51,688 bases of DNA from Cellulomonas terrae (lineage in GTDB: Bacteria > Actinomycetota > Actinomycetes > Actinomycetales > Cellulomonadaceae). The DNA lies in NCBI RefSeq assembly GCF_007990265.1, contig NZ_BJWH01000027.1, positions 1 to 51,688 of the forward strand, read 5' to 3'. Shown here piece after piece: positions 1 through 8,828 of the stretch. Made by a program: the position numbers and the translations under genes. The stretch's first letter is position 1. Each line of letters starts with the position of its first letter. The notes under the pieces were generated by a model. That model saw nothing but the letters and a program-made list of their open reading frames with translations. It did not search any database and had not been told where the DNA came from.

Positions 1-16
1 ACGGGGGTGGCTCTTT

Positions 17-36
17 CTGTTTCCCCAACAGTTTTT
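17..36 (+). terminator. Possible weak terminator of the gene left of the window
   Basis: CTGTT and AACAG form a 5-bp stem around a TCCCC loop and are followed directly by TTTTT. The stem is short and the upstream gene is not visible, so this is tentative. The rest of 1-187 holds no gene that I can support; it should contain the promoter of the first coding region. Confidence 0.25.
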
Positions 37-187
37 CTGCGCGCAACGTCGGGCGTATTGATCACCAGGAATCACCGCAGTGTCGTCCCCGTTCCGCGCC
101 GTCGGTACGGCCCGCAGGTTGCCGTCCGGCACCCGGAGTCGGGGATGAGACGATGGGGCGGTCGATCGCGACGAGGAGAGCACACAG

Positions 188-2764
188 ATGAACAGCGAGA
201 ATCGTGCCGGGAGCACACCCGACGGCCGTGGCCGCTCGGGTGGGGCGGACCGAGGTCGACCCGACGGCAACTCCAGCTCGGCGCGTGGCTCGCACGGTGG
301 CGGAGCGTCGCGTGGCGGACCGTCCGGCGGCAGCGGCCGGCAGGGTTCCGGAGGGTCGTCGCAGCGCGGCGAACGGTCGACCGGTTCGTACGGCTCCGGT
401 GGCGATCGGGGATACCGACCGACGTCCGGTGGGCGTCCGTCCGGTGACGACCGGGGGTTCCGGCCCTCGTCCGCCGGACGCGCCGGGGACGCGCGCGCAG
501 GGGATCGGTCCGCACCCGGCAGCGACCGGGCGCCCTACGGCAGCAGATCTGGCGGTGACCGGGCCGGGTACGGGCGCAGCGAGCGTCCGTCCTCCGGTGA
601 CCGCTCCGGCGCAGGCGACCGCGGCCGCGGTGCTGAGCGACCGTCCGGTGACCGTCAAGGAGGCGACCGCGGCGGTGCCTATGGCGCAGGTCGCTCGTCC
701 GACCGCCCCTCGTACGGCGATCGCAGCGGTGGCCGCGACCAGGGTCGTGGCTCCGACCGTCCCTCTTCCGGTGACCGGTCCGGTGGCGGTCGCTCCTCGT
801 ACGGGAGCCGTCCTTCCGGCGAGCGTTCGTCGTCCGGTGGGCGGCCTGCGGGTGATCGGCCGTCCTACGGCAGCCGGCGCGGTGGCGACCGTCCCTCCTC
901 CGGCGGCCGTCCGGCCGGTGACCGCCCCGCGTACGGCGACCGTGGCAGCGCGGGCGAGCGTGGACGCGGTGACCGACCCTCCTACGGAAGCTCCACGAGC
1001 GGGGAGCGGTCCTCGTACGGGAACCGCGGCTCCGGGCCTGGCGAGCGTCCGTCGTACGGCGGCCGCGGCTCCGGTGATCGTCCGTCGTACGGCGATCGGT
1101 CCGGCGGCGGCGATCGCAGCGCATCGGGCGGCACTCGCCCTTCGTACGGGGATCGCGCTCCCGGTGGTCGTCCGTCCTACGGCGACCGTTCCGGTGGCGG
1201 TCGTCCGTCGTACGGTGACCGTTCCGGCAGCGCCCGCCCTGAGTCCGGGGGGCGTCCTTCCGGCGACCGTCCCTCCTACGGCGAGCGCTCCGGCGGCGGT
1301 GACCGCGGACGCGGTGACCGCCCCTCGTACGGTGAGCGGTCCGGCGGTGAGCGGGCCGGGTACGGTGACCGCCCTGCTTACGGCGGTGGGGACCGAGGTG
1401 CGCGTCCGTCGTACGGTGACCGTCCCTCCGGGAGCGGTGACCGCAGTCGTGGCGCCGATCGTCCGTCGTACGGTGACCGTCCTTCCGGGAGCGGTGACCG
1501 TAGCCGTGGTACCGACCGGCCCTCGTACGGCGACCGTGCAGATGGCGGCCGCCCGGCGGGCGGCGACCGTCCGAGCCAGGCGGGGCGTTCGGGCAGTGAC
1601 CGGCGTCCGTCGACCGACCGGTCGTCGTCGGGCGGTCAGCGTCCTCCGAGCGGTGACCGGGTCCCGCGGACCTCGGACGCGCGAGGCACCTCCTCCCGTC
1701 CGGCAGCCGGTGGCAACCGCGCCGATCGCCCTGCGACCGGCGATCGTCGGCCACCCTCCGGCGGGTCCGGTCGGGACGACCGGTCCGGTTCGGGCCGCGG
1801 CCACGCGGCGGGCGCAGACCGTCGGGAGAGTGACGACCGTCGGCTGACCCGTCCTCCGCAGGAGGAGCGCGTCGTCGCGCCCGAGATCCCGGAGGAGGTC
1901 GTGTTCAGCGACCTCGACCGGTCGGTCCGGGGACGCCTGCGGACCTTGAGCAAGGACAACGCGGACGGTGTCGGCCGCCACCTCGTGATGGTGGGCCGGC
2001 TCCTCGACGTCCAGCCCGAGCTCGCGTACGAGCACGCCCAGGCGGCGGTCCGGCGGGCGGGGCGCGTCGACGTCGTGCGGGAGGCAGCCGGTCTTGCGGC
2101 GTACCGCACCGGACGGTATTCCGAGGCGCTGCGCGAGCTGCGCACCGTGCGACGCCTCAACGGCTCGTCCGAGCACCTGGCGATCATGGCCGACTGCGAA
2201 CGCGGTCTCGGCCGACCCGAGCGGGCGCTGGCACTGGCTCAGGAGCCGGAGGCCGAGACGCTCGACGCCGAGGCGAAGATCGAGCTCGCGATGGTCGTCA
2301 GCGGCGCGCGCCTGGACCTCGGTCAGGCCGAGGCTGCCGTGGCGGCTCTGTCGACCCCCGCCGTGCGGGCAGGGACCGGGCTCGCCTCGATCCGGGTGGC
2401 TCAGGCACGTGCGGTTGCTCTGGAGGCAGCCGGACGGTCCGCCGAGGCGGTCGCCGAGCTCGCGCCGTACACGCAGGACCAGCTCGACGAGGCGGCCGGT
2501 GACGTCGAGGTGGAGGACGAGGTCGTCTCGTTCGACCTGAGCGAGTTCGACGCCGACGGCGAGTACGACGAGGAGGCACCCGACGACGCCGAGCCCGATG
2601 ACGCGGGGTCCGGTGACGACGTCCTTGACGACGTCGCCCCTGCGGACGGCGGTGCCGGCGACGGTGCGGACGGCTCGACGCCCGACGTGGTGGACGACGT
2701 CACGCCAGACGCGGCGCGCGACCAGGCCGAGACGGGTGCGGATGAGGCGGAGGGCGGTCGGTGA
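188..2764 (+). CDS. Arg/Gly/Tyr-repeat disordered protein with C-terminal TPR-like domain
   Basis: This 858-residue protein has three parts. Residues 1 to about 555 are low complexity, built from R, G, S, D, P, Y and A with almost no Lys or large aliphatic residues, and contain about twenty (S/A/P)YG units, mostly variants of RPSYGDRSGGG. Residues about 565-780 are an alpha-helical TPR-like repeat domain (pairs such as YRTGRYSEALRELRTV and ADCERGLGRPERALAL). The last 90 residues are highly acidic. The ATG has GAGGAG at 173-178, 9 nt upstream. Its stop overlaps the GTG of the HAD gene. By position and C-terminal domain it corresponds to the TPR protein Rv1691 of the mycobacterial tlyA neighbourhood (recalled), which is only about 250 residues, so the N-terminal extension is the oddity. 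Function is unknown; a scaffold or RNA-binding role is inference from composition. Confidence 0.85.
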   Translation: MNSENRAGSTPDGRGRSGGADRGRPDGNSSSARGSHGGGASRGGPSGGSGRQGSGGSSQRGERSTGSYGSGGDRGYRPTSGGRPSGDDRGFRPSSAGRAGDARAGDRSAPGSDRAPYGSRSGGDRAGYGRSERPSSGDRSGAGDRGRGAERPSGDRQGGDRGGAYGAGRSSDRPSYGDRSGGRDQGRGSDRPSSGDRSGGGRSSYGSRPSGERSSSGGRPAGDRPSYGSRRGGDRPSSGGRPAGDRPAYGDRGSAGERGRGDRPSYGSSTSGERSSYGNRGSGPGERPSYGGRGSGDRPSYGDRSGGGDRSASGGTRPSYGDRAPGGRPSYGDRSGGGRPSYGDRSGSARPESGGRPSGDRPSYGERSGGGDRGRGDRPSYGERSGGERAGYGDRPAYGGGDRGARPSYGDRPSGSGDRSRGADRPSYGDRPSGSGDRSRGTDRPSYGDRADGGRPAGGDRPSQAGRSGSDRRPSTDRSSSGGQRPPSGDRVPRTSDARGTSSRPAAGGNRADRPATGDRRPPSGGSGRDDRSGSGRGHAAGADRRESDDRRLTRPPQEERVVAPEIPEEVVFSDLDRSVRGRLRTLSKDNADGVGRHLVMVGRLLDVQPELAYEHAQAAVRRAGRVDVVREAAGLAAYRTGRYSEALRELRTVRRLNGSSEHLAIMADCERGLGRPERALALAQEPEAETLDAEAKIELAMVVSGARLDLGQAEAAVAALSTPAVRAGTGLASIRVAQARAVALEAAGRSAEAVAELAPYTQDQLDEAAGDVEVEDEVVSFDLSEFDADGEYDEEAPDDAEPDDAGSGDDVLDDVAPADGGAGDGADGSTPDVVDDVTPDAARDQAETGADEAEGGR
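1403..1516 (+). repeat. Tandem 57-bp in-frame duplication
   Basis: Two adjacent 57-bp copies (1403-1459 and 1460-1516) encode RPSYGDRPSGSGDRSRG followed by AD or TD. They differ at six positions, five of them synonymous. The copies are in frame (19 codons) and represent recent expansion of the larger YG-repeat tract that covers about 390-1560. Confidence 0.85.
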
Positions 2765-3801
2765 CGGGCGGACTCGTCGGCTCGCAGACGCCGCTCGCTG
2801 ACCGGTTCGACCTGGCGCTCGTCGACCTGGACGGGGTGGCCTACCGCGGGCACGAGCCGATCGACGGCGCGGCCGAGGGACTGACCGCGGCCCGCGCGCG
2901 GGGCATGCGGTTGGTGTTCGTCACCAACAACGCGTCCCGTGAGCCGGAGTCCGTCGCGGACCAGCTCACGGAGCTGGGCATCGCGGCGGAGCCGTCGGAG
3001 GTCATGACGGCCGCGCAGGCGGCGGCGCAGCTGCTGCTCACGCGCCTGCCGCGCGGGTCGAAGGTGCTCGTCGTCGGTGGGGCCGGTCTGGTCACGGCGG
3101 TGCGGGCAGCGGGGTACGTGGTCGTGGAGTCGGCGGACGACGACCCCGCGGCGGTCGCGCAGGGGTTCGCGCCCGAGGTGGGCTGGCCGCAGCTGGCGGA
3201 GGCCGCGTACGCGGTGGGCCGCGGCGCGTGGCACGTGGCGTCGAACCTCGACCTGAGCCTGCCGACGGCGCGCGGGTTCGCACCCGGGAACGGCTCGCTC
3301 GTCGGTGCGGTGCGGGCGGCGACGGGCGTGACGCCGGACAGCGCGGGCAAGCCGGAGCCGACCATGTACGACATGGCGGTGGCACGGGTCGGGGCGCGCG
3401 AGACGCTCGTCATCGGGGACCGCCTCGACACGGACCTCGCGGGTGCCCGGGCGGGCGGCTACATCGGGTTGCACGTGCTGACGGGTGTGAGCTCCGCCCG
3501 CGACGACGTCCTGGCCGTGCCGGGGGAGCGCCCGCACCTGATCGGCGCCGACCTGCGCTCGTTGCTGGTCGCGCACCCGGAGCCGCAGCAGTCCGCGGAG
3601 GGCTGGTGGACGGTTCGCGGCGCGTCGGCCCGCGTCCTCGACGGCAGGCTCGAGCTCGGTCGGGGCGCGACGTCGTCGGTCGAGGACGAGGTCGACGTCG
3701 TGCGGGCCGCGTGCGCGGCGGCCTGGGCTGCGGTCGACGGCGGTGCCGAGCTCGACCCGTCCTCCGTCCCTGAGCTGGCGACGGCGCTCGCCCACGGCTG
3801 A
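2761..3801 (+). CDS. HAD-IIA (NagD-like) phosphatase
   Basis: Predicted Mg-dependent sugar-phosphate or nucleotide-type phosphatase of the NagD/PGP family, 346 residues. Motif I is VDLDGVAYRG with the nucleophile and acid Asp22/Asp24, motif II is FVTNNAS, motif III includes the Lys of GKPEPTMYDMA, and motif IV is VIGDRLDTDLAGA. About 80 residues at the C-terminus (from GWWTVRGASARVL) extend past the usual HAD fold and look like a small extra domain. The GTG start overlaps the previous stop (GTGA). The natural substrate cannot be read from sequence. It matches the Rv1692 position in the tlyA block. Confidence 0.9.
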   Translation: MTGGLVGSQTPLADRFDLALVDLDGVAYRGHEPIDGAAEGLTAARARGMRLVFVTNNASREPESVADQLTELGIAAEPSEVMTAAQAAAQLLLTRLPRGSKVLVVGGAGLVTAVRAAGYVVVESADDDPAAVAQGFAPEVGWPQLAEAAYAVGRGAWHVASNLDLSLPTARGFAPGNGSLVGAVRAATGVTPDSAGKPEPTMYDMAVARVGARETLVIGDRLDTDLAGARAGGYIGLHVLTGVSSARDDVLAVPGERPHLIGADLRSLLVAHPEPQQSAEGWWTVRGASARVLDGRLELGRGATSSVEDEVDVVRAACAAAWAAVDGGAELDPSSVPELATALAHG

Positions 3802-3960
3802 CCCCGGCGTCCGGAGGGGCCGCGCTGTGTGTGGCGACAGGGCGATGTGGGCTGCGCCAGGTAGCGTGGGCGCGTCCCGTGGCGCGTCAGTGCCCATCGG
3901 GTCCGTCGGTCGGCACTGCGCGGACCGTGCGGGCACACGACCACGTCGGGAGGCGGCGCA

Positions 3961-4119
3961 GTGAGCGAGACAGACATCACCTCGACGTCGGACGACGCCG
4001 TCGACCAGGCGCTGTCGGCGCTGGTGGGGCTCGAGGACCAGCCGCTGCGTGACCACGTCGCGGTCTTCGACGCGGTCCACGGCGCCCTCCAGGACCGCCT
4101 CGCGGACGTGGAGGGCTGA
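3961..4119 (+). CDS. Conserved-position small protein (52 aa)
   Basis: A short reading frame starts at GTG 3961 behind a strong GGGAGG ribosome site (about 3948-3953) and ends 6 nt before tlyA. It reads VSETDITSTSDDAVDQALSA and so on: acidic, with one amphipathic helix (about residues 14-50), no Cys and no membrane segment. A small hypothetical gene sits in the same place in mycobacteria (Rv1693, recalled), which argues that it is real despite its size. Third codon positions are nearly all G or C. Function unknown. Confidence 0.75.
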   Translation: MSETDITSTSDDAVDQALSALVGLEDQPLRDHVAVFDAVHGALQDRLADVEG

Positions 4120-4125
4120 CCGGCG

Positions 4126-4947
4126 GTGACCACACGCCTCGACACGGAGCTCGTGCGTCGCGGTCTGGCCCGGTCGCGTCGGCACGCCGGTGAGCTGATC
4201 GCCGCCGGCCGGGTGACCGTCGACGGGTCGGCCGTGGACCGCAGCGCCGTCCAGGTCACCGAGGAGCGGCAGGTCGCCGTCCGGGCCGACGACGCCGACC
4301 CCGGGTACGCCTCGCGCGCCGGGCACAAGCTGGCCGGCGCCCTGGACGCGCTCGGTGCGGACGGGCCTGTCGTGGCAGGGAGGCAGTGCCTCGACGCGGG
4401 CGCGAGCACCGGCGGCTTCACGGACGTGCTGCTGCGGCGGGGTGCCAGCCGGGTGGTCGCCGTCGACGTCGGGCACGACCAGCTCGTCGACGCGCTCCGC
4501 CACGACCCGCGGGTCGACGTCCGGGAAGGCGTGAACGTCCGGACGCTGACCGAGGGTGACATCACCCCGGCGCCGGACCTCGTCGTCGCCGACCTCTCGT
4601 TCATCTCGCTGACGCTCGTGCTCCCGGCGCTCGTCGCGGTGGCACGACCTGACGCCGACCTGCTGCTGATGGTGAAGCCCCAGTTCGAGGTCGGGCGCGA
4701 GCGGCTCGGGTCCGGCGGGGTCGTCCGCCTGCCTGCGCTGTGGGTGGACGCGGTGGTCGGCGTCGCGCGCGCCGCGGCCGAGCTCGGCCTCGCGGTGCGC
4801 GGTGTGGTCCGCAGCCCCCTGCCCGGACCGAGCGGGAACGTCGAGTTCTTCCTGTGGCTGGTCCGGTCGGACGATGCCGGCGAGGTGCAGGTGCCCGCCG
4901 ATCGCATCCGCGACGCCGTGCTGGCGGACGGAGAGGTGGCCCCGTGA
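4126..4947 (+). CDS. tlyA: TlyA-family rRNA 2'-O-methyltransferase
   Basis: Predicted SAM-dependent 2'-O-cytidine methyltransferase acting on 16S and/or 23S rRNA, 273 residues. An S4 RNA-binding domain occupies residues 3-60 and a Rossmann methyltransferase domain follows, with SAM motif DAGASTGGFTD at 90-100. The K-D-K-E catalytic set is visible as Lys68 (GHKL), Asp156 (VADLSF), Lys184 (MVKPQFE) and Glu240 (NVEFF). In mycobacteria TlyA methylation is needed for capreomycin and viomycin binding. Its stop overlaps the nadK GTG. Confidence 0.95.
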   Translation: MTTRLDTELVRRGLARSRRHAGELIAAGRVTVDGSAVDRSAVQVTEERQVAVRADDADPGYASRAGHKLAGALDALGADGPVVAGRQCLDAGASTGGFTDVLLRRGASRVVAVDVGHDQLVDALRHDPRVDVREGVNVRTLTEGDITPAPDLVVADLSFISLTLVLPALVAVARPDADLLLMVKPQFEVGRERLGSGGVVRLPALWVDAVVGVARAAAELGLAVRGVVRSPLPGPSGNVEFFLWLVRSDDAGEVQVPADRIRDAVLADGEVAP

Positions 4948-5840
4948 GTCGTCGTGCCCTGGTCGTCACGCACAGGGGCCGCGAGGAGGCCGTGGCGGCC
5001 ACCCACGAGGCCGTCCGGGAGCTGGAACGAGCCGGCGTCGAGGCGGTCCTGGCCGCGGAGGACGCCGACGCGGCTGACCTGCCGACGTTCGAGCTCGCCA
5101 TCGTGCTCGGCGGCGACGGGACGATCCTGCGAGCGGCCGAGCTCACGCGCGGGACCTCCGTGCCGCTGCTCGGGGTGAACCTCGGGCACGTCGGGTTCCT
5201 CGCCGAGAGCGAGCGGGAGGACGTCGGCGAGGCCGTCCGTCGCCTGACCTCGGGCGAGTTCGACATCGAGGAGCGCGGCACCCTGGACGTGCGGGTCACG
5301 CGCCCGGACGGGAGCACCGGAACCGGGTGGGCGTTGAACGAGGCCGCCTTGGAGAAGGTCGACCGGTCGCGCATGCTCGAGGTGCTCCTGGAGGTCGACG
5401 GCCACCCGCTGTCGTCCTTCGGCTGCGACGGGGTCGTCGCGGCGACCGCGACCGGCTCGACCGCGCACGCCTTCTCCGCCGGTGGTCCCGTGGTGTGGCC
5501 GGACGTGGACGGCATGATCCTCGTCCCGATCTCCGCGCACGCGCTGTTCGCCCGTCCGCTCGTCGTCGGCCCGCGCAGCCGGCTCGCCATCGAGGTGCTC
5601 GAGCGCTCACCTGCCGCGGGCCTGGTCACGCTCGACGGGCGCCGACGCCTCGAGGTGCCCCCGGGGTCACGGGTGGAGGTCACGCGCAGCGACATCCCGG
5701 TGCGGCTCGCCCGGCTGACACCCGCGCCGTTCACGACCCGGCTGGTGAACAAGTTCGGGCTGCCGGTCGACGGGTGGCGTGGCCGCCCGAGCGCACCGCG
5801 GCCGGCCGCACGACAGGTGCCTCCGGAGGTGACGGCGTGA
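4944..5840 (+). CDS. nadK: NAD kinase
   Basis: ATP-dependent phosphorylation of NAD to NADP, the only NADP-forming step in most bacteria; 298 residues. The diagnostic GGDGT motif is at residues 56-60, followed by the NLGHVGFLAE loop, NEAALEK, and the glycine/threonine-rich ATATGSTAHAFSAGG site. The GTG at 4944 was chosen because it overlaps the tlyA stop (GTGA) and gives the normal family length. The end overlaps recN in the same way, giving a tlyA-nadK-recN-steA unit. Confidence 0.95.
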   Translation: MSRRALVVTHRGREEAVAATHEAVRELERAGVEAVLAAEDADAADLPTFELAIVLGGDGTILRAAELTRGTSVPLLGVNLGHVGFLAESEREDVGEAVRRLTSGEFDIEERGTLDVRVTRPDGSTGTGWALNEAALEKVDRSRMLEVLLEVDGHPLSSFGCDGVVAATATGSTAHAFSAGGPVVWPDVDGMILVPISAHALFARPLVVGPRSRLAIEVLERSPAAGLVTLDGRRRLEVPPGSRVEVTRSDIPVRLARLTPAPFTTRLVNKFGLPVDGWRGRPSAPRPAARQVPPEVTA

Positions 5841-7567
5841 TCGAGGAGATCCGCATCGACAACCTGGGCGTCATCGGCCGGGCGCACGTCGAGCTGGGTT
5901 CGGGACTGACGGTCCTGACCGGTGAGACGGGCGCCGGCAAGACGATGGTGCTCACCGCGCTCAACCTGCTGCTCGGCGGCAAGGCCGACCCCGCGACCGT
6001 GCGGGTCGGTTCGGCGTCGGCGGCGGTCGAGGGGCGCGTCGTGCTGGACGCCGGTGGCACCGCGCTCGAGCGTGCCACCGAGGCCGGCGCGGAGCTCGAC
6101 GACGACGGGAGCCTGGTCCTGCTGCGCACCGTCGGTGCCGGCAGCGACGGTGTCGCCGGTCGTTCCCGTGCGTACGTGGGCGGACGGTCGGTGCCGCAGG
6201 GGTTGCTCGCCGAGCTCGCCGACGAGCTGGTCACCGTGCACGGCCAGGCCGACCAGGCACGGCTGCGGTCGCCGGCCGTGCAGCGGGAGGCGCTCGACGA
6301 GTTCGTCGGGGCTGCGCACCACGAGCTCCTCGCGCGGTACCGCGCTGCCTGGGCGGAACGTGCACGCGTGGACGCGGAGCTCACGGAGCTCGTCGACCAG
6401 GCACGGGACCGCGCGCGCGAGGCCGAGCTCCTGCGGCTGGGGCTCGCCGAGGTGGAGCGGGTCGACCCGCAGCCTGCCGAGGACGTCACGCTCGCCGAGG
6501 AGGTCGACCGGCTCTCGCACGCCGAGGACCTGCGGACGGCGGCGGCCGGGGCGCACGCGGCGCTCGTGGGTGAGGACGGGGCCGACGAGGGCGCCGCGGC
6601 GGTCGGCACGATCGAGCTCGCGCGACGGCTGCTCGAGCACGAGGGCGCGCACGATCCCGCGCTGGCCGCGCTGGCCACGCGGATCGCCGAGGCCGGGTAC
6701 CTGCTCGCGGACGTCTCCACGGACCTGGCCGCGTACCTGGAGGACCTCCAGGCGGACCCCCTGCGTCTCGACGCCGCACAGCGGCGCCGAGCCGACCTGG
6801 CGACGCTCACGCGCAGCTACGGCAGCACGGTGACCGAGGTGCTGGCCTGGGCGGACACCGCCGGCCGTCGCCTGCTCGACCTCGACGGCGGGGACGAACG
6901 CATCGCGGAGCTGCGCGACGCACGCGCTCGGCTCGACGACGAGCTGGGCACGCTGGCGGACGGACTGACAGCAGGTCGGCGCGGCGGTGCCGAGCGGCTC
7001 TCCGCCGTCGTCTCCGAGGAGCTCTCGGGCCTCGCGATGGGCGGCGCCGAGCTGCGGGTCACCGTCGATCCGGCGGACGAGCCCGGACCGCACGGCGCCG
7101 ACCGGGTCGAGATGCTCCTCGTCCCGCACGCCGGGGCACCTGCACGACCGCTGGGCAAGGGCGCCTCCGGTGGCGAGCTGTCCCGCGTGATGCTGGCGAT
7201 CGAGGTCGCGCTCGCGACGGCGCCGGGGGCCACGCGGCCGGGCACGTTCGTCTTCGACGAGGTCGACGCAGGCGTGGGCGGCCGGGCGGCGATCGAGGTC
7301 GGCCGGAGGTTGTCGGCGCTCGCGCAGGGCAGCCAGGTGCTCGTCGTGACGCACCTCGCGCAGGTCGCGGCGTTCGCCGACCACCACCTCGTGGTCACCA
7401 AGTCGACGGCCGACGGGGTCGACGTCGTGACCGAGTCGGACGTGCGTTTGGTCACGCGCGACGAGCGTGTGCGCGAGCTGGCCCGCATGCTGTCCGGTCA
7501 GGAGGACTCCGACGCCGCGCGGACGCACGCCGCAGAACTGCTCGAGCTCTCGTCCGTGGGACGATGA
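5837..7567 (+). CDS. recN: DNA repair protein RecN
   Basis: SMC-like ATPase of recombinational double-strand-break repair, 576 residues. Walker A (GETGAGKT) is at residues 29-36. The central part is a long coiled coil (about 160-360), and the C-terminal half carries the ABC signature GASGGELSRVMLAIE and the Walker B FVFDEVDAGVGG followed by the VTHLAQVAAFADHH switch. The start is GTG 5837, overlapping the nadK stop. No LexA box was evident upstream because the gene sits inside the operon. Confidence 0.95.
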   Translation: MIEEIRIDNLGVIGRAHVELGSGLTVLTGETGAGKTMVLTALNLLLGGKADPATVRVGSASAAVEGRVVLDAGGTALERATEAGAELDDDGSLVLLRTVGAGSDGVAGRSRAYVGGRSVPQGLLAELADELVTVHGQADQARLRSPAVQREALDEFVGAAHHELLARYRAAWAERARVDAELTELVDQARDRAREAELLRLGLAEVERVDPQPAEDVTLAEEVDRLSHAEDLRTAAAGAHAALVGEDGADEGAAAVGTIELARRLLEHEGAHDPALAALATRIAEAGYLLADVSTDLAAYLEDLQADPLRLDAAQRRRADLATLTRSYGSTVTEVLAWADTAGRRLLDLDGGDERIAELRDARARLDDELGTLADGLTAGRRGGAERLSAVVSEELSGLAMGGAELRVTVDPADEPGPHGADRVEMLLVPHAGAPARPLGKGASGGELSRVMLAIEVALATAPGATRPGTFVFDEVDAGVGGRAAIEVGRRLSALAQGSQVLVVTHLAQVAAFADHHLVVTKSTADGVDVVTESDVRLVTRDERVRELARMLSGQEDSDAARTHAAELLELSSVGR

Positions 7568-7573
7568 GCGGCG

Positions 7574-8752
7574 ATGAGAGCCTCCCTGCGCAAGCGCACC
7601 GCCATGCCCGAAGCCGGCGTCTCCGCCGGCCCGGCACGTGTCGACCCCCGGACCAAGGCACTGACCAAGCGCCTGCGACCGGGTGACGTCGCGGTCATCG
7701 ACCACCTCGACCTCGACCGCGTCTCCGCCGAGGCGCTCGTGGCGTGCCAGCCGTCGGTCGTGCTCAACGCGGCGCGGTCGACGTCGGGCCGGTACCCCAA
7801 CCTCGGCCCGGAGATCCTCGTCGAGGCGGGCATCCCGCTGATCGACGACCTCGGTGCGGACGTCATGGCCATCACCGAGGGGCACCGGCTCCGGATCGTC
7901 GACGCGGCTGTGTACGACGGGGACACGCTCGTCGCCGAGGGGGTCCTGCAGACCGAGGCGAGCGTGGCGGCGGCGATGGAGGAGGCCCGCGCGGGCCTCT
8001 CCGTGCAGCTCGAGTCGTTCGCGGCGAACACCATGGACTACCTGCGGCGCGAGCGGGACCTGCTCCTCGACGGGATCGGGGTGCCGGACATCTCGACCGA
8101 GATCGACGGTCGGCACGTCCTGATCGTCGTCCGGGGCTACCACTACAAGGAAGACCTCGTCACGCTGCGCCCGTACATCCGTGAGTACCGTCCGGTGCTC
8201 ATCGGGGTCGACGGGGGAGCGGACGCGATCCTCGACGCCGGGTGGAAGCCCGACCTCATCGTCGGCGACATGGACTCCGTGTCCGACCGCGCGCTGATGT
8301 GCGGCGCGGAGGTCGTCGTGCACGCCTACCGCGACGGCCGCGCGCCCGGGCTCGCCCGCGTCGAGCAGCTCGACGTCAAGCACGTCGTGTTCCCGGCGAC
8401 CGGCACGAGCGAGGACGTCGCGATGCTCCTCGCCGACGACAAGGGCGCCGAGCTCATCGTCGCGGTCGGCACGCACGCCACGCTCGTGGAGTTCCTCGAC
8501 AAGGGCCGCTCCGGCATGGCGAGCACGTTCCTCACGCGTCTGCGGGTCGGCAGCAAGCTGGTCGACGCGAAGGGTGTGTCGCGGCTGTACCGGAACCGGA
8601 TCTCGAACCTCCAGCTCACGCTCCTGGTCCTCGCCGGACTCCTCGCCCTCGGCGTGGCGCTCGCGTCGACCGCAGCGGGCCAGACCCTGATCGGCCTGTC
8701 GGGCGCCCGGATCGACGACATCACGTCGTGGATCGGCGGGTTGTTCGGATGA
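7574..8752 (+). CDS. steA: SteA-like cytokinetic ring protein
   Basis: A 392-residue protein with a thiamin-pyrophosphokinase-like fold (GVDGGADAILDAGWKPDLIVGDMDS at about 214-239, which resembles the TPK substrate site) and a single transmembrane helix near residues 343-365, close to the C-terminus. In Corynebacterium SteA works with SteB in peptidoglycan hydrolase control at the division site. It lies next to the MctB/SteB gene, as in mycobacteria (Rv1697-Rv1698). ATG 7574 is 6 nt after recN. A second Met at residue 11 is an alternative start. Catalytic TPK activity is not expected. Confidence 0.88.
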   Translation: MRASLRKRTAMPEAGVSAGPARVDPRTKALTKRLRPGDVAVIDHLDLDRVSAEALVACQPSVVLNAARSTSGRYPNLGPEILVEAGIPLIDDLGADVMAITEGHRLRIVDAAVYDGDTLVAEGVLQTEASVAAAMEEARAGLSVQLESFAANTMDYLRRERDLLLDGIGVPDISTEIDGRHVLIVVRGYHYKEDLVTLRPYIREYRPVLIGVDGGADAILDAGWKPDLIVGDMDSVSDRALMCGAEVVVHAYRDGRAPGLARVEQLDVKHVVFPATGTSEDVAMLLADDKGAELIVAVGTHATLVEFLDKGRSGMASTFLTRLRVGSKLVDAKGVSRLYRNRISNLQLTLLVLAGLLALGVALASTAAGQTLIGLSGARIDDITSWIGGLFG

Positions 8753-8828
8753 CGCCTGCCGCCGCTGCCTGCACCTTGCACCTGGTCCCGGTCCCCGCCG
8801 GTGACGTACTCGACGGAGACCTCGCACA

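Noticed and set aside
390..1560. CRISPR-like or satellite repeat array
   Set aside because: The repeats are in frame, variable and protein-coding, with no constant repeat and unique spacer pattern and no cas genes nearby.
62..2176. Long antisense and alternative-frame readings (704, 560, 547 residues) over the repeat protein
   Set aside because: They arise because repeats of high GC content lack stop codons in all frames. Only the frame at 188-2764 has a ribosome site, a folded domain with good codon pattern and coupling to the next gene.
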